Positions 37,063 to 47,742 of a stretch of DNA of 64,000 bases are shown here, piece by piece. Origin of the DNA: Microdochium bolleyi (taxonomy: Eukaryota; Ascomycota; Sordariomycetes; Xylariales; Microdochiaceae). The stretch is from NCBI GenBank assembly GCA_001566295.1, contig KQ964245.1, positions 2,175,524-2,239,523 on the forward strand, given 5' to 3'. Under the pieces are notes generated by a model, which searched no databases, had not been told where the DNA came from, and saw only the letters and a list, made by a program, of their open reading frames with translations. Position 1 is the stretch's first letter; every line of letters starts with the position of its first letter. The translations under genes and the position numbers were made by a program.

Positions 37063-37602
37063 GGTGGTTGCGGTGTCTGCTGACTAGGAAGTCGTCAGCC
37101 TGATAGGGCTTGTGATGAAGGCAGGCTGAAAGTGAGATACATACGTGGAGGATGGTAGAAGTTTTTGAGTAAGCTGTTTTTTTGTTGCAACAGCGGTGCA
37201 AAGTCTCTGTTCGTGGGTCGTTGTGATTTGGTAGTTGTGATAGATTGTGGAAAGGGTCTGGAGACTGCGCAGGTTCGGCTTTTATGGCGGCAAGAGCCGG
37301 GTGGGAGCTCAGGCACTGGGTGTGCAGTTTTCTACACCAGCGGGCAGCCAGGCATCATGTCGTGATCACATTTTAGGCATGGCTTCTTTCTTCAAAAGTA
37401 GCTTGGGCCTTTTGTGTAATTGTTGAAGAAATGAGGCATCTTTGGACTCGCTTGTGTGTTCTGGCACGCCATCTGCGGAATGATTTGAGTTCGCGACCTT
37501 GCCCGCGTCGTGGTCCTCCATCCTGAATATTCCTGTTTCTAGAGTGACATGTCCAAACTTTAGCTCATGCGATATCCGTGCTATCTGGTCTCAATCCCTT
37601 GT

Positions 37603-37959
37603 CTATGCCTCCTCAGCGCCAGTCTCCTCAGTCTCCTTCTTTGTCTTCTTGGTCTTGGCAGGCTTCTTCTCGCCTTCGGCATCTGCAGCGCGCTTCTTGG
37701 TGCCGGCGCCGGCGCTGCCAGCACCCTCAGCATACTCGCACCACTTGTGCTTTTGGCAGAGGATGCGAAACTTGTTCTTGACGGTCTTTACGCTCTGGAA
37801 ACCAAGCTTGGCCTGGAGTGCGTCCCAGTCCATGGCGTCCTTGGTCTGAGGGGCGAGAGTCTCAAAGTAAGCCTGGACGAACTTGAGCTCTGTCTCGTTG
37901 AGACCGCCGGCATCATCAGAGGATGCGTCGGCACTGGCGGCGGATTTCTTGGGAGGCAT
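37603..37959 (-). CDS. Myb/SANT-like small nuclear protein, cluster gene D
   Basis: Intronless coding frame of 118 aa, start MPPKKSA. The domain is at residues 22-74: helix 1 ELKFVQAYFETL, helix 2 MDWDALQAKLGFQ and helix 3 KTVKNKFRILCQKHKW. The C-terminal part is Lys/Ala/Glu-rich (GEKKPAKTKKTKK) and ends acidic (EETGAEEA). Tandem neighbour and closest paralogue of gene C. A 5'-UTR intron is likely: donor CTCAGTAAGT at 38052 and acceptor CTACAAG two bases before the ATG (91 nt). Confidence 0.85.
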   Translation of the reverse strand: MPPKKSAASADASSDDAGGLNETELKFVQAYFETLAPQTKDAMDWDALQAKLGFQSVKTVKNKFRILCQKHKWCEYAEGAGSAGAGTKKRAADAEGEKKPAKTKKTKKETEETGAEEA

Positions 37960-38980
37960 GACTTGTAGTTCAAGGACAGAGTTAGTTACGGTGTGAGTGG
38001 GTTGTGACGGGAGGTCTCGGTTATGGACAAGTGTCTGATGGAGATGACTTACTGAGCTACGTTGAATGGTCCAAGTGAGCTGTTGCTTGGGAGTTCAAAT
38101 TCCGTAAAGCGTGTAGAGATGCTCGGATATTTTGCTGGCCGAGGGAGTAGAACGAGGCTGTTGTGACTTGAGGCAGGTGCGATGAATGGGTCACAGAACG
38201 GGCTCCCTAAGGAAGCTGTCTACAATATTAGTCCGGATAACTAGACCTTCTGCCACACATTTGCAAGCCTCCACATTAGATCCTCTCCACGCTCATATGA
38301 AAGTGACATATTGTCAATCTCTTGATTTGCCAACAACGCCGACCTCTCTCAAACCTGACTTCCTGTATTTGTGCTAGTACAGTACCTGCGCTTGCGGCTT
38401 CCTTCCACTCAAGCTCATACCTCAAAATACACCTGCTCAGCCTTTCAACCTCCAAAAGTTCAGTAAAGGCCTTGCCAAACAATATCTCAAGCTTTGAACC
38501 ATCGCGTTATCTGCAACTTTTCAGGTATCTGCTCACTTTTGCACAGTTTTCAACCAGAGTATGTTCCTTCCTCCTTTTCTTATTCCTTTGTCAGCCTCCC
38601 GGAAGCCTCATGCAATACCTGACCTAAGTTCGCAAACAACATCCACAGCATCTCAGACAACGGCATCAACACTTCCCTCCATTGATACGTATCATAACCC
38701 CAGCTAGTAAGTCTATCTCACATACACTTATTTATTCTCATTGGCAATCATAGCACACCTGTCACGAACCATTCACGAAGAAACAGACAATTAGCTTCTC
38801 CTTCGTACCTTCCTCCTCCTGCCTTTGCAATCAGACAGACCTTGGCCAGCTCCCAAAGTACTGACATACTACTTTCATTAGAATCACTGGCTCTCTCCAC
38901 TTATCTTTGCTCCTTCCATATGAACTAAAACCCGACCTTCTCTTCAACCTCAAGCAACACTCCACGACATACTAGCAGTC
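37960..38980. other. Divergent promoter region between genes D (-) and E (+)
   Basis: Holds the presumed 5'-UTR intron of D and, from about 38300, a long pyrimidine-rich tract leading to the ATG of E, typical of fungal 5' leaders. No coding feature seen. Confidence 0.5.
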
Positions 38981-40070
38981 ATGGCCCCCGTCAAGAAGGA
39001 CTCGAACAAAGCGCAGCCGAAGCCGGCCAAGCTGGTCACTGACGGCGAACTGAGGATGCTGCTCGGAATCCTCAAGCACAACAAGGCGGAGCTCAAGATT
39101 GACTGGGACGCTTTGGCTGCAGATCTCAACATCAAGGCTAGTTCAGCGAAGGTACGTCACGACACAGGTGTTCACATCCCCCTTCTATGGACTCAGTAGC
39201 TGCAAACGTAGCGCGAGTTTCTGGGATTTTCACGATCCGCACGATAATCTATCAGCAAAAACCCCTGGTGCATACTACCAGTGCACCTGCTCATGTATAA
39301 AACAGGTCAATGTCAGCGCTCTCCGCAGGAAGGGGATCCTCCCCTCTGCCAGTACCCACGTCGATTCTAGCACTACCAGTGCTGGGGCCGCCAAGCAGGT
39401 CGGTGGCCGGAAGCGCAAGTCGCCAGCAGACGGCAACGACGACAGCGCTAGCTCCGCCATCATAGCCACCGGAACGTCGACCATTATCGACAATGCCCAG
39501 ACCCCGACGACCAAGCCCAAGAAGGCCAAGGTCCAGAAGACCACTGGTCGAGGCAAGAGCCAGGTCAAGAACCACGCCGTGAAGGCTACCAGCTCCCTTA
39601 CCATCGACAGCGGCTCATCGGACGATGGCGACGCCCCAGCGACTACTGCTCGCCCTCGCGTGGCCAACTTCGGCGGTCCCAAGAGCAGCGCCAGCGCAGC
39701 GCCAGCGGCAGATTTCGACTACGAGAGCCTTGCGCAGGCCGTTCTCAGCGCCGACAATATGCTCCAGTCTGACATCATGAGAAGCGTCGAGGCTTCCAGC
39801 GGCACCAGCGTGGCTAACGCCGGTGCCTATACCACTAATAACCTCGCCAACATGGACCGCACCTTCATCACCACAGCCAACGACCCTGAGGCTGTTGCAG
39901 GTCTACTACCCGCGCTGCCCATCAACATCAACGACGAAGATGTAGATGAAGACGTCATATACAGCGACGACGATGACATGCAGACCCACCCGGGCAACAA
40001 GTTCGACCAGGATACCTTCACCCAGATCGCCCGGGCCTCGGGTCACGATTCGCTCCTAACTGCTCTATAA
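38981..40070 (+). CDS. Myb/SANT-like nuclear protein, cluster gene E
   Basis: Exons 38981-39151 and 39306-40070 give 311 aa. The domain is at residues 20-70: helix 1 GELRMLLGILKHN, helix 2 KIDWDALAADLNIKA and helix 3 AKVNVSALRRKGI. The intron (154 nt, GTACGT/ACAG, phase 0) sits at the start of helix 3, close to but not identical with the phase-2 position of the other genes. The long C-terminal region has basic stretches (GGRKRK, KPKKAKVQK, GRGKSQVK) and then a Ser/Ala/Thr-rich and acidic part (NDEDVDEDVIYSDDDD). It is longer than A-D but has the same order: domain, basic segment, acidic end. Plus strand, divergent from D. Confidence 0.8.
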
Positions 40071-40982
40071 GTCTATCAAGAGGCAGTAATCCTATGGCAG
40101 GGAAGTTCTGGAACTCTGGGAAGAGCCGGGCAGGACGCAGCGAAGAAGAGAGACACGGTGACTTGCTGGGGGAACCGGAACGCATGGGTAGGCTTTGCCT
40201 TGCCTTACTTGAGCTTCTGTGCAAAGGACAGCTCATGTCAATCCTGTGAGGGTTTCTGAGGTAAGCATGAGCGATACCACGAGAAGCGCCGTAGCGAGAT
40301 TGTGCATGAGCATCGGAGGGGGAGGGGGGCGGTTTCGTGAGCTCCTCGTCTTGGAACGCGGGGAAAGTATTGACGTGCCGTTGGCGGCGGAAGTCACAAC
40401 GTCTGCAGCACCAAATGGCTGATCCTAGCTGGAGCAGGCCATACATGGGATCGAGCAGATACGCATAGCCTCATAGGAGAGGCCTCTCCACGGGCTCCAG
40501 GGACACATAGAAGCGCGAATGACTTATTCTTACACAAACAGAGTTCCAATGTGTGTTTGTGACACCAGAAAGTCAGTATGAGGAGGACACACTCGATGAT
40601 GGATATTGAGGCGCCCCGTGAGATGCAAACAGACAACATTACATTACCAGACGACATCTGGTTGGTGCGAGCACCAAATGAGCCTGCTTGCTGGTTTGCT
40701 TTTCATTCATCATCCTCGACTGCCCCCGGCATGAGGAGGACTTCTTGAGATAGGAAGGGATGGTATAATACATGATTTCCTTCGCTGCGCCATAAACTCC
40801 AGACAGCCCAGCGTCATCATGAACTACTTAGGTGAAAAGAATCAAAAAAAGCAAATCATCAATCATGAACCACCACCACAACACAAGAAAAAGTGCCAAC
40901 GCCGAAACAGTCTATCCAAAAGCCGCCCGTGCGACGGCCCGCTGAGACAACCCAGCTGCTCATCGGTAACGTATCTCTAACA
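40071..40982. other. Intergenic between convergent genes E and F
   Basis: 3' ends of E (+) and F (-). No supportable feature. Confidence 0.5.
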
Positions 40983-41768
40983 TTAGTGGTAGGGATCCCA
41001 CTCTTCATTTTTTACATTGGCGCATAGGCCAGTCTGGCTACTCAGGCCAAGGTGGCTGTCCGACGGCTGGAGGAGGTGGTGGGCCTCAGCGCCGGTGCTG
41101 AAATCGTCGTAGTGGTAGGCGGCGGAGAAGGCTGAGTAGGGGATACCTTGCTGCCAGCCCGAGTCGTCTTGTGAAGGGCACGATGATGTTTGGAAGTCAA
41201 AGAGTGACGGGCCTTGAATGAAATCATCGGATGGGCTCGAGATGGACGGGACCGGCGGCGAGTTGAATAAGTCGCGGTCGCTCGTCGGTGTCAACAAGCG
41301 CTGGTGCATGCCATGGTCGAGCATCGGAGACGTGGAGGTCAACGAGCCAGGAGTCAAGCCGGGTGTCATGCGGCTGTCCAGCATGGAATGAACTGATTCT
41401 TCCTTGATTCTGATGCCGGATGTTGGCCGCGAGCCGTCTCCTTTCCTGATCTTGGTCTCCTTCTTGGACTTTGTGACTCGAGATTTCGACGAGGTTGACG
41501 AGGTTCGGTTGCGTCGGGTCGGCTCGACGCCGAGCATCGCATCACGGAAGCGGGCATATCTCATTCGAGCGGCGTGGCCGTTGGAAATCTCTTCGGCAAG
41601 GACGGGATCCCGAGCAACTTCATGCCAGTCGATCTGAAAGAGGACAAGTCAGGATCGTGTAAGTAGGCTATGGTCGGGCGACATGGTGTATCTTACATCC
41701 TTGAGGTTCTTCTGCTTCAGGATGGCGAAGAGAAAGCGAGCCATGGGGTTATCGTTGCTGGAAGACAT
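40983..41768 (-). CDS. Myb/SANT-like nuclear protein, cluster gene F
   Basis: Exons 41768-41697 and 41633-40983 give 240 aa. The domain is at residues 8-60: helix 1 MARFLFAILKQKNL, helix 2 IDWHEVARDPVLAEEIS and helix 3 GHAARMRYARFRDAML. The 63-nt phase-0 intron lies between helix 1 and the Trp helix, the same place as intron 1 of gene B. After the domain come a basic Ser/Lys stretch (SRVTKSKKETKIRK) and a long Ser/Pro/Asp-rich region with TPGLTPGSL-type motifs, ending in a VKNEEW acidic tail; this resembles an activation domain more than an H1-like tail. An upstream in-frame ATG at 41831 could add 21 residues. Probable DNA-binding regulator. Confidence 0.8.
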
Positions 41769-44122
41769 GCTGAACTCTGATGTGGGCTCCTTTCGTCCTT
41801 GTTGCTGGCCGTGAGAGAGAGTAATGCGCAACTCGACAGTGTCTTATACCACCAAGCCGTGGGAGAAGTCGATGATATGCGAGGCAGACGACGAGATGCG
41901 TGAACGCAGTGTTGAAGGCCACGGGATATCTGTGAGTCACGGTATTGGACCGAGTTCACGGTGGCCACGCAGCTACAGGTCGTATGCCGGACTGATTGCG
42001 GACCGAGTTGAGCGTGAACGAGCTGCTTACATCAGGCGGTCGACCTTGCAGAGTGAGGCGGAGAGGGGTTTGATTGGTGGTGGGCCAGGCAAGACTCATC
42101 CGATCCTGAGCGTGAACGGGGAAGGATGATGCCTTGTTTTGGAGGCAGTACTGGGGACGAACAGGACCGATGCCGACCGGGAGAGCAAGGGGATGCGCAA
42201 CTAGCAGACGAGCGCAGTGCCCGGAGGTGTGGCAGAGTTATATATCACCACGCAAAGGGCCGGCAGTTAGGCAGCGTTCGCTCGTTCGAGTTCACGGCTG
42301 AGGGGCAGTGGGAGCCAGGGATATGGAGACTGGCTCAGCTATCCCAGAAGGAGAGTCTAAGTGGTTGCATACTGCCAGGGGAATCGATGATCTATCCAAG
42401 ATGGTGAGAAGGCCGAATCGAGGCTGCGGGAGGCACAGACTTGCTCGTCTCGAGGACGCACACTGTAGAGCCAGGTGCCTACGTCAAGACAGTACTTTGC
42501 GTCGACATAGGTTGCCTAGCAACCTGGGCTCGAACGCCGATTCGCTGGAGGTGCTTCATGTCTGCAACATGGTCCCATGCTGTTGCTGCATTCGGCCTGG
42601 GCTGGGCGAGGCGGCGGTGTTGAGTCGTGCAAGCAGGCGAATCGAGGGCCGTGGTGGCTTTGTCGGGAGGGGGGAGTGGAGCGCGGCGGGAAAGTGCTTT
42701 ACGCGAGAAAGTGGGCGGGGCGCGCAGACCGCGTAAAGTGGTTTGGCCATCCCTGCGCCCACCAGGCAGGGGTCTTGGCCGGGCATGTCGGCGGCACAGC
42801 CGTCCAGCAATCTTTTGTTTTTCTCGTCCTCGGGCCGTTGTCGTTTGCAATCTCCAGATGTTGCCTGGGTGGAGGAGGAAGCAGGTCGTGATTGCATTGC
42901 ACCCGTTGGCGGCGGATTGGGTCGGGCCATGCCGAGCGAGAGGCGCCGAGGGAGCAATCAAGCGCTCAAATTCAGGCACAGCATCGACCGAGATCATTGC
43001 GACATGCACGAGGTGCCTGGCGGGGATGGCAAAGTGCGGGATGGAGCCCGGCCTGGTATGTGAAACGTATGAGTCACTGAGAACCTCTGGGATGGGGTCT
43101 TGTTGGCCATGGGGTGTGCGGTGGGAACGACAGCAAGCATGTCGCACCCGGCGGTTCTTCAGTCGGCAACGCTGTGGAAACAAAGGAGCCCTGCGCAGTC
43201 CTCCCGCGTGCTCATGATTGAGCAGTTGGCGTGGTAGTCTCCCTCGGTCCTGTTGGTCGTGCGATCCGTCAGCACGAGGCATAAGCAAAAGTCATGATGG
43301 CAGATGATGGTTGTCTCGTCTGCGGCTCCCTGCCGGCTCTCAGCCTGGGCTGACATGCAAACGACTGATAACGCACCCACCCATGTCGTGAGCAGTGCCA
43401 TGGTGGCCAGCTCTCGCATGAAGCTTTCGAGCTTGCGCGAGCTCATCAGCCGTGCCGCGCTCCGGGATTGGACAATTGGGCATCTCCAGGTCAGCCATGA
43501 CCGCCTCGGTTGTGCTAAGGAGGCAACTCCAGGAGAGCGAGACTTGCCGCGAACCTTGTCAGGGCAGGCGGCCGAGGCGTCCAGGCAGGCAGGAGGAGGG
43601 GGTGTGGCATTGCAAGGCCTTTTGTGACGATCGCGAGCGGGCGGCCAAGGAGCCATTGAAAAGAAAGTGGTTGGGAGACGCGTCGGAGCGGGGCAGAGAG
43701 GCGATCGAGGCGACACTGTGCGCCCATGTCGCTCGCGACCCCAACGCCTGAGCACGTGAGTCACCTGTTTGTCCCTGCAACCTCTTTGGCTCCCTGCGCC
43801 AGGCAGCCACCGCAATTCCTCAGGCACCACTTCTGGACGGTCATCGTTGTGGCAGCACAGCCACATCCGTTTCTCTGCCCGCAACGTCACAGTCTGCTGG
43901 ACGTCGGTAACGTCGAAACGGTCTGCCGCAAGCCACAGCCCAGTGACTTCGTGACGGGCCCAGCCACTCCTTTCCACAACCTCTCAGCGGATCCCACTGC
44001 TTAACAATTATTGTCGCGCTCCTCTCTCATAATTGTTACTGCCAATTCGCCCACGTCGCCCACGCGCCCGCACGACAGAGTTCACACCCCTACCGGCGGA
44101 TGTTACCGAGCTAGAGCTCAAC
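41769..44122. other. Divergent promoter region between genes F (-) and G (+)
   Basis: 2.35 kb without a supportable gene. Frames over 42479-43288 and 43159-43977 are Arg/Pro/Ala-rich with no domain. No Myb-like exon remnant found. Confidence 0.45.
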
Positions 44123-45278
44123 ATGAACAAGAACTGGGGTGACAGAGCCGACAAGGACCTGTTCTTCACCATTTTGTCCGTCAAGAACATTGGCGTTATT
44201 ACCGGTGCAGAATGGACAACCATTGGCAACTCCATGCGGATCATGGGGTATGGCTTCACCAATGAAGGATGCCGGTATGTGTGACTGCCCTTAGGGAAGC
44301 TCTCGACGCTTGGCTTGGGACTTCATGTGATCATTGTGTTTTGTCTGATGCAAACGCTTTCGTCAACTACGCGGGCTGTTCTGCTGCTCAACGATTATGT
44401 GCGCGATTGGGCCTTCTTCTGAAATGATCAACTGCCGTGCAGCATGCTGACTCTGCATCTCATTCCTCTCAAGTCAACACTTCCAAGCCCTGCGAAGAAC
44501 CCAGCATAAAAAGGCCGTGGCCGTCAGCACAAACCCAGATGGCTCCCCGAAATATGACCCGGCTCTGAATCCCATCACCCGCCGTCCGGGCCCGGGCCGT
44601 GGCCGGCCACGCAAGAACGCTGCCTCCACTACCGGCGAGCCCGGGGCAGCCGCACAGCTTCCCCCAGTCGCGACCCAGGCCGGCGATCCGAATGCGCCTG
44701 CTCCCAGTCCAGTGCCGGCGCAACCACGACACTTGCTGCCGGCGCCTGCCGCGGGAATAGCGTACCACCATGCACATCATCTCCCAGGCCGTAGTCCCGC
44801 GCCTGGGCCGCCTGCCAGTGCTCCTCCGCCAGGTTCTCCCCACCCCGTCCAGCAGCCGGTAGCACCAATGGCTCCAATGACCGAAAATGACGACGCTCCC
44901 GGCGAGGATGAGCCTCCGTCAAAACGACCGCGTGTCGACAGCGACGTCGTAGATACCGCAGTCGTGCCAGTGGTGCCACCCTCATCCGGGCCACCCAAGG
45001 ACGAATCAGCCGATAACATGGAGGATGACGACGAAGAGGAGGACTTCGATGACGAGCTGGGCCTTGGCCCCGACCCAGCAGACGCAGAGAGGCACGACGA
45101 GGTCTCAAACCACGACGCCGAAGATGCTGTGTTGACGTTGGTTGCGGCGAGTGGCGGTGCCGACACGGCAGTAGCCGCGGCAGTAGCAGTAGCAGTAGCA
45201 GCAGGTGCAGGCACAGCGTCTAATGCTTCTTCGCCGTCATGGGGGACGCCACCGCAAACAAGCTTTGATGCTCCGTGA
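44123..45278 (+). CDS. Myb/SANT-like protein with AT-hook-like motif, cluster gene G
   Basis: Exons 44123-44274 and 44474-45278 give 318 aa. Exon 1 (50 codons plus 2 nt) has an early Trp (MNKNWGDRADKDLFFTI) and helix 2 around AEWTTIGNSMRIMGYGF. The phase-2 donor then joins NEGC|R to QHFQALRRTQ, giving helix 3. This exon has the layout of the five first exons of locus H directly downstream, and its second exon begins R-QH-x-Q-x-L-x-R like the shared exon of H. Next comes an AT-hook-like PGRGRPRKN (about residue 91), then a Pro/Ala-rich region, a KRPR patch, a strongly acidic block (EDDDEEEDFDDE) and an Ala/Val-rich end coded by GCAGTA repeats. Probably minor-groove and DNA binding; family-based inference. 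The intron is 199 nt. Confidence 0.82.
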
Positions 45279-46060
45279 CAACTGAGAACCTAGATGAGTG
45301 GGATGTTCTGTTGAGTGGCCAGACTTAGCTCACTGAGCTTGAACAGATCCTGGCACTCGCCACGGGTGTTTTGTGTATATATATCCTTCCAGCTACCGCT
45401 TTTTCAAAGTGCAGCGAATGCTTCTTTGTTATCACTTCGAGCGTTTCTGCAAATACATTACTACGTCCAAGCTGGATAAGGTTCATCATCATGATACCAG
45501 TTCATATACTAGCAATAACACCGCCAGGACAACAAATCACCTGATTCCTGAACTCTTGGGTTTATGTTACGAATTGATGCAACCGGCTAAAGGAAATCTC
45601 CAATTCGCGAGCTTGAAATCCATGTCATCTAGCAGAAATCTTGCGTGACTGGGTCTACACTTCCCAAGTAGTGTTCGTCACGATCGAACTTTTCCATGAG
45701 TCTTCGGCATCTCAATGAGTGTTTCACTGCGATTGTGAGAGTCGAAGTCAAACTAAATGTGCTCTTGGTCCTGCAATTTCTGTTGACATATGGCAAACGT
45801 TGCTGTTCATATACTGTTTGACCAAGCACTGAAGGAGCGCCAATGCCATAAAACACGCGTTGCTGCCAGGACAAGTTCATCGGCCTAGCAACGCTCATTC
45901 AAGTCTGAAAGTACACACAGTCCATCGTCCTGCAAACACTCCACTTGCAACTTCCATTCTCACGCCGCAGCCACCAGCACCGACTCTGTTTACACCCCAC
46001 AACATCACACCACTCAATCGTCAGTCCCGAGCAGAACAGTCCCAATCTCAAATTTCATCC
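45279..46060. other. Intergenic between G and locus H, promoter of unit H1
   Basis: Ends in a C/A-rich leader typical of the cluster (CACCACTCAATCGTC) before the H1 ATG. No gene seen. Confidence 0.5.
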
Positions 46061-46218
46061 ATGGCCGATAAGCGTGTCGTCATGAAGTGGACGGACGAGG
46101 TCCACTCGGACATCCTCATCGCCATGTCTGACAGCATCAGCTTCAGCAACCAGCAGTGGGCGGCCATCATGGCGGCGCTCAAGGAGAAGGACTACACCTT
46201 CAGCGAGAGTGCTCTCAA
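46061..46218 (+). CDS. Locus H, alternative first exon H1 (Myb-like half-domain)
   Basis: 52 codons plus 2 nt. Start MADKRVVMKWTDEVHSD, helix 1 ILIAMSDSI, helix 2 with Trp (NQQWAAIMAALKEKDY), then SESAL|K. The donor is CTCAA|GTAAGT in phase 2. It has helices 1-2 of the domain but no helix 3 of its own: the open frame past the donor stops within two codons, and I find no Q-H-x-Q-type exon before the next unit. Joined to the shared exon at 48139, the split codon becomes AAG and reads SALKQHIQKLKR, a sensible third helix. The implied intron of 1.9 kb is very long for a fungus, so use of this splice is a prediction. Confidence 0.65.
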
Positions 46219-46293
46219 GTAAGTTTAAGCCTGGCTTTTTTACTACCTTGTCATCTATCATTTCTCTTCGTGTGGGTCTTTTGTGACAACATA

Positions 46294-46303
46294 GCAAGTG
46301 CCT
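46294..46303 (+). promoter_or_regulatory. Recurrent GCAAGTGCCT element before unit H2
   Basis: Copy 1 of an identical 10-mer, 172 nt upstream of the H2 ATG. It may be a promoter element, or a relic of a duplicated acceptor/second exon, since AG precedes it. Confidence 0.45.
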
Positions 46304-46465
46304 GGCTGCTGAATCTCTGTGCCCTTGCGGCATCCCACCTGCACACTTCTCGTCTTCCCAAAAGCTCTACTTTGTTCCTCTCTCGCTCTCTCCACCATCA
46401 GCCCTTCAGACGTCCACAACCAAGCAACTAAACCCGGATTTCGAAAACACCGCGTGTCCAACACC

Positions 46466-46611
46466 ATGCCTACCAATTGGGAAGACCCGGCAGTCTCTGC
46501 CACAATGCTCAACGCCATTCTGCTCATGGTGAACTTCACCGGCGATGACTACCAGAAAATCGCAGAGAGAATGACAGCACAGGGCATTGAGATGGGCAAG
46601 GACCCCCTCCG
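46466..46611 (+). CDS. Locus H, alternative first exon H2 (Myb-like half-domain)
   Basis: 146 nt (48 codons plus 2), the same length as H3 and H4. Reads MPTNWEDPAVSATMLNAI, then FTGDDYQKIAERMTAQGIEM and DPL|R. The donor is CTCCG|GTATGT, phase 2. Joining to 48139 gives CGG (Arg) and PLRQHIQKLKR. Joining instead to the AG at 46678 would give RQVP and an immediate stop, so that route yields only a 52-residue peptide. Intact ATG, frame and donor despite clear divergence from H3 and H4 argue against simple decay. Confidence 0.65.
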
Positions 46612-46678
46612 GTATGTGAACTTGTCGTGAAATCTCTGTCCAATTTCTGCTTTGGCTCGGCTGTTCTGCTGGCTCAAG

Positions 46679-46688
46679 GCAAGTGCCT
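46679..46688 (+). promoter_or_regulatory. Recurrent GCAAGTGCCT element before unit H3
   Basis: Copy 2 of the identical 10-mer, 177 nt upstream of the H3 ATG and about 20 nt before a TATA-like TTTATACTGCC. Confidence 0.45.
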
Positions 46689-46855
46689 TAGATATTTTCC
46701 CTTTATACTGCCATCCGCCAGCTTGGCGCTTCGCTCACCTTCCACTTTCCACCGACTACTCGTCCCTGTTGCCTGTCCTTCAAACCAGCAGTAACCCGTC
46801 CCGACACAAAACATCATAACATCAAACACCCGCACATCACACCAAAACAGCAGCC

Positions 46856-47001
46856 ATGCCTACCGATTGGGCCGACCCGAGCATCTCCGAGGCTCTCCTC
46901 GGGCTCATCCTCAATCTCAAGGACATCACTGGAGATGATCGTCGCATCCTTGCCGCCGGTCTCAACGCCAAGGGTCACGACGTGACCGAGAATGCTCTCC
47001 G
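46856..47001 (+). CDS. Locus H, alternative first exon H3 (Myb-like half-domain)
   Basis: 146 nt. Reads MPTDWADPSISEALLGLI, then ITGDDRRILAAGLNAKGHDV and ENAL|R. The donor is CTCCG|GTACGT, phase 2. Joins in frame to the shared exon at 48139 as ALRQHIQKLKR. Preceded by a C/A-rich leader (CACATCACACCAAAACAG) and a TATA-like sequence about 155 nt upstream, so it appears to have its own promoter. A proximal AG at 47103 would give a frame of about 60 residues with no domain character, ending just before the H4 ATG. Confidence 0.65.
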
Positions 47002-47103
47002 GTACGTGTCCGAGAGATCACATAGCCATAGCAGACTCAAGTGAGATCGTCTCTGTTCTGGGCTGCACGTTTTCTGCCTCGTTCGGTGGCCGGCGTGGAC
47101 GAG

Positions 47104-47113
47104 GCAAGTGCCT
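47104..47113 (+). promoter_or_regulatory. Recurrent GCAAGTGCCT element before unit H4
   Basis: Copy 3 of the identical 10-mer, 176 nt upstream of the H4 ATG. Before unit H5 only the core CAAGTG is present (47472-47477, 271 nt upstream). Confidence 0.45.
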
Positions 47114-47279
47114 GGCGCGTCGCTACGACAACGATTTTCCTTCACATACCACCCAGACACAAATATCTTCTGGTCCTCTCCGTCTTTTCCCTCCCACATC
47201 CGCAACCTTTACACGCCCCTTCAGCTTCAAACAAGCGTGCGACAAACGCCCAGCAAGTTTCGACACGAAGACAGATAAC

Positions 47280-47425
47280 ATGCCTTCCAAGTGGGACGAC
47301 CCGGCCCTGATGGAGGCCCTCCTCGTGACCGTCATCAGCATCAAGGAGTGCTCGGGCGAGGACTACCACAAGATCAAGGACGCGATGAATGCCAAGGGAT
47401 TCGACTTGACATTCGAGGCACTCAG
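47280..47425 (+). CDS. Locus H, alternative first exon H4 (Myb-like half-domain)
   Basis: 146 nt. Reads MPSKWDDPALMEALLVTV, then CSGEDYHKIKDAMNAKGFDL and FEAL|R. The donor is CTCAG|GTACGC, phase 2. In-frame with the shared exon (AG+G = Arg) as ALRQHIQKLKR. Shares the MPxxWxDPxxxxxLL start, the G(D/E)D pair and the NAKG loop with H3. No helix 3 exon of its own found before H5. Confidence 0.65.
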
Positions 47426-47742
47426 GTACGCATAGCATCGGTGAATCTTGTTTCCGGTAGAGCGGCGGCTTCAAGTGAGGACAGTTCTGCCTTGGGCTTG
47501 ACCGGACCTCACTATCTCCTCACCATCGATTTGTGTTTCCCGTCTCTCAGTATTTGTCCGAGCCCTTTTGGCAGCTCTCACATATACTGCCCCAACCTAA
47601 CACCGATCCTTCTCACACTTCCACCGTTTCCCACTCACACCCCATCCACAACTGGGACAACACATACCCTCCTCCTTGGTCTACAACCTCAACATCAAAC
47701 ATCCTTTTACCCGCCCCGGTACTTGCCCACACAGCACCCATA

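Noticed and set aside
42479..43977. Minus-strand frames of 269 and 272 codons between genes F and G
   Set aside because: Composition is Arg/Pro/Ala/His-rich and low in structure; no Myb-like or other motif, no splice support.
46295..47477. Own second exons for units H1-H4 at the AG(G)CAAGTG sites
   Set aside because: H2 would stop after RQVP; H3 gives a structureless tail that ends just before the next ATG; the H1 site is in another phase. None provides a helix 3, so the shared exon at 48139 is the better model. RNA evidence could reverse this.
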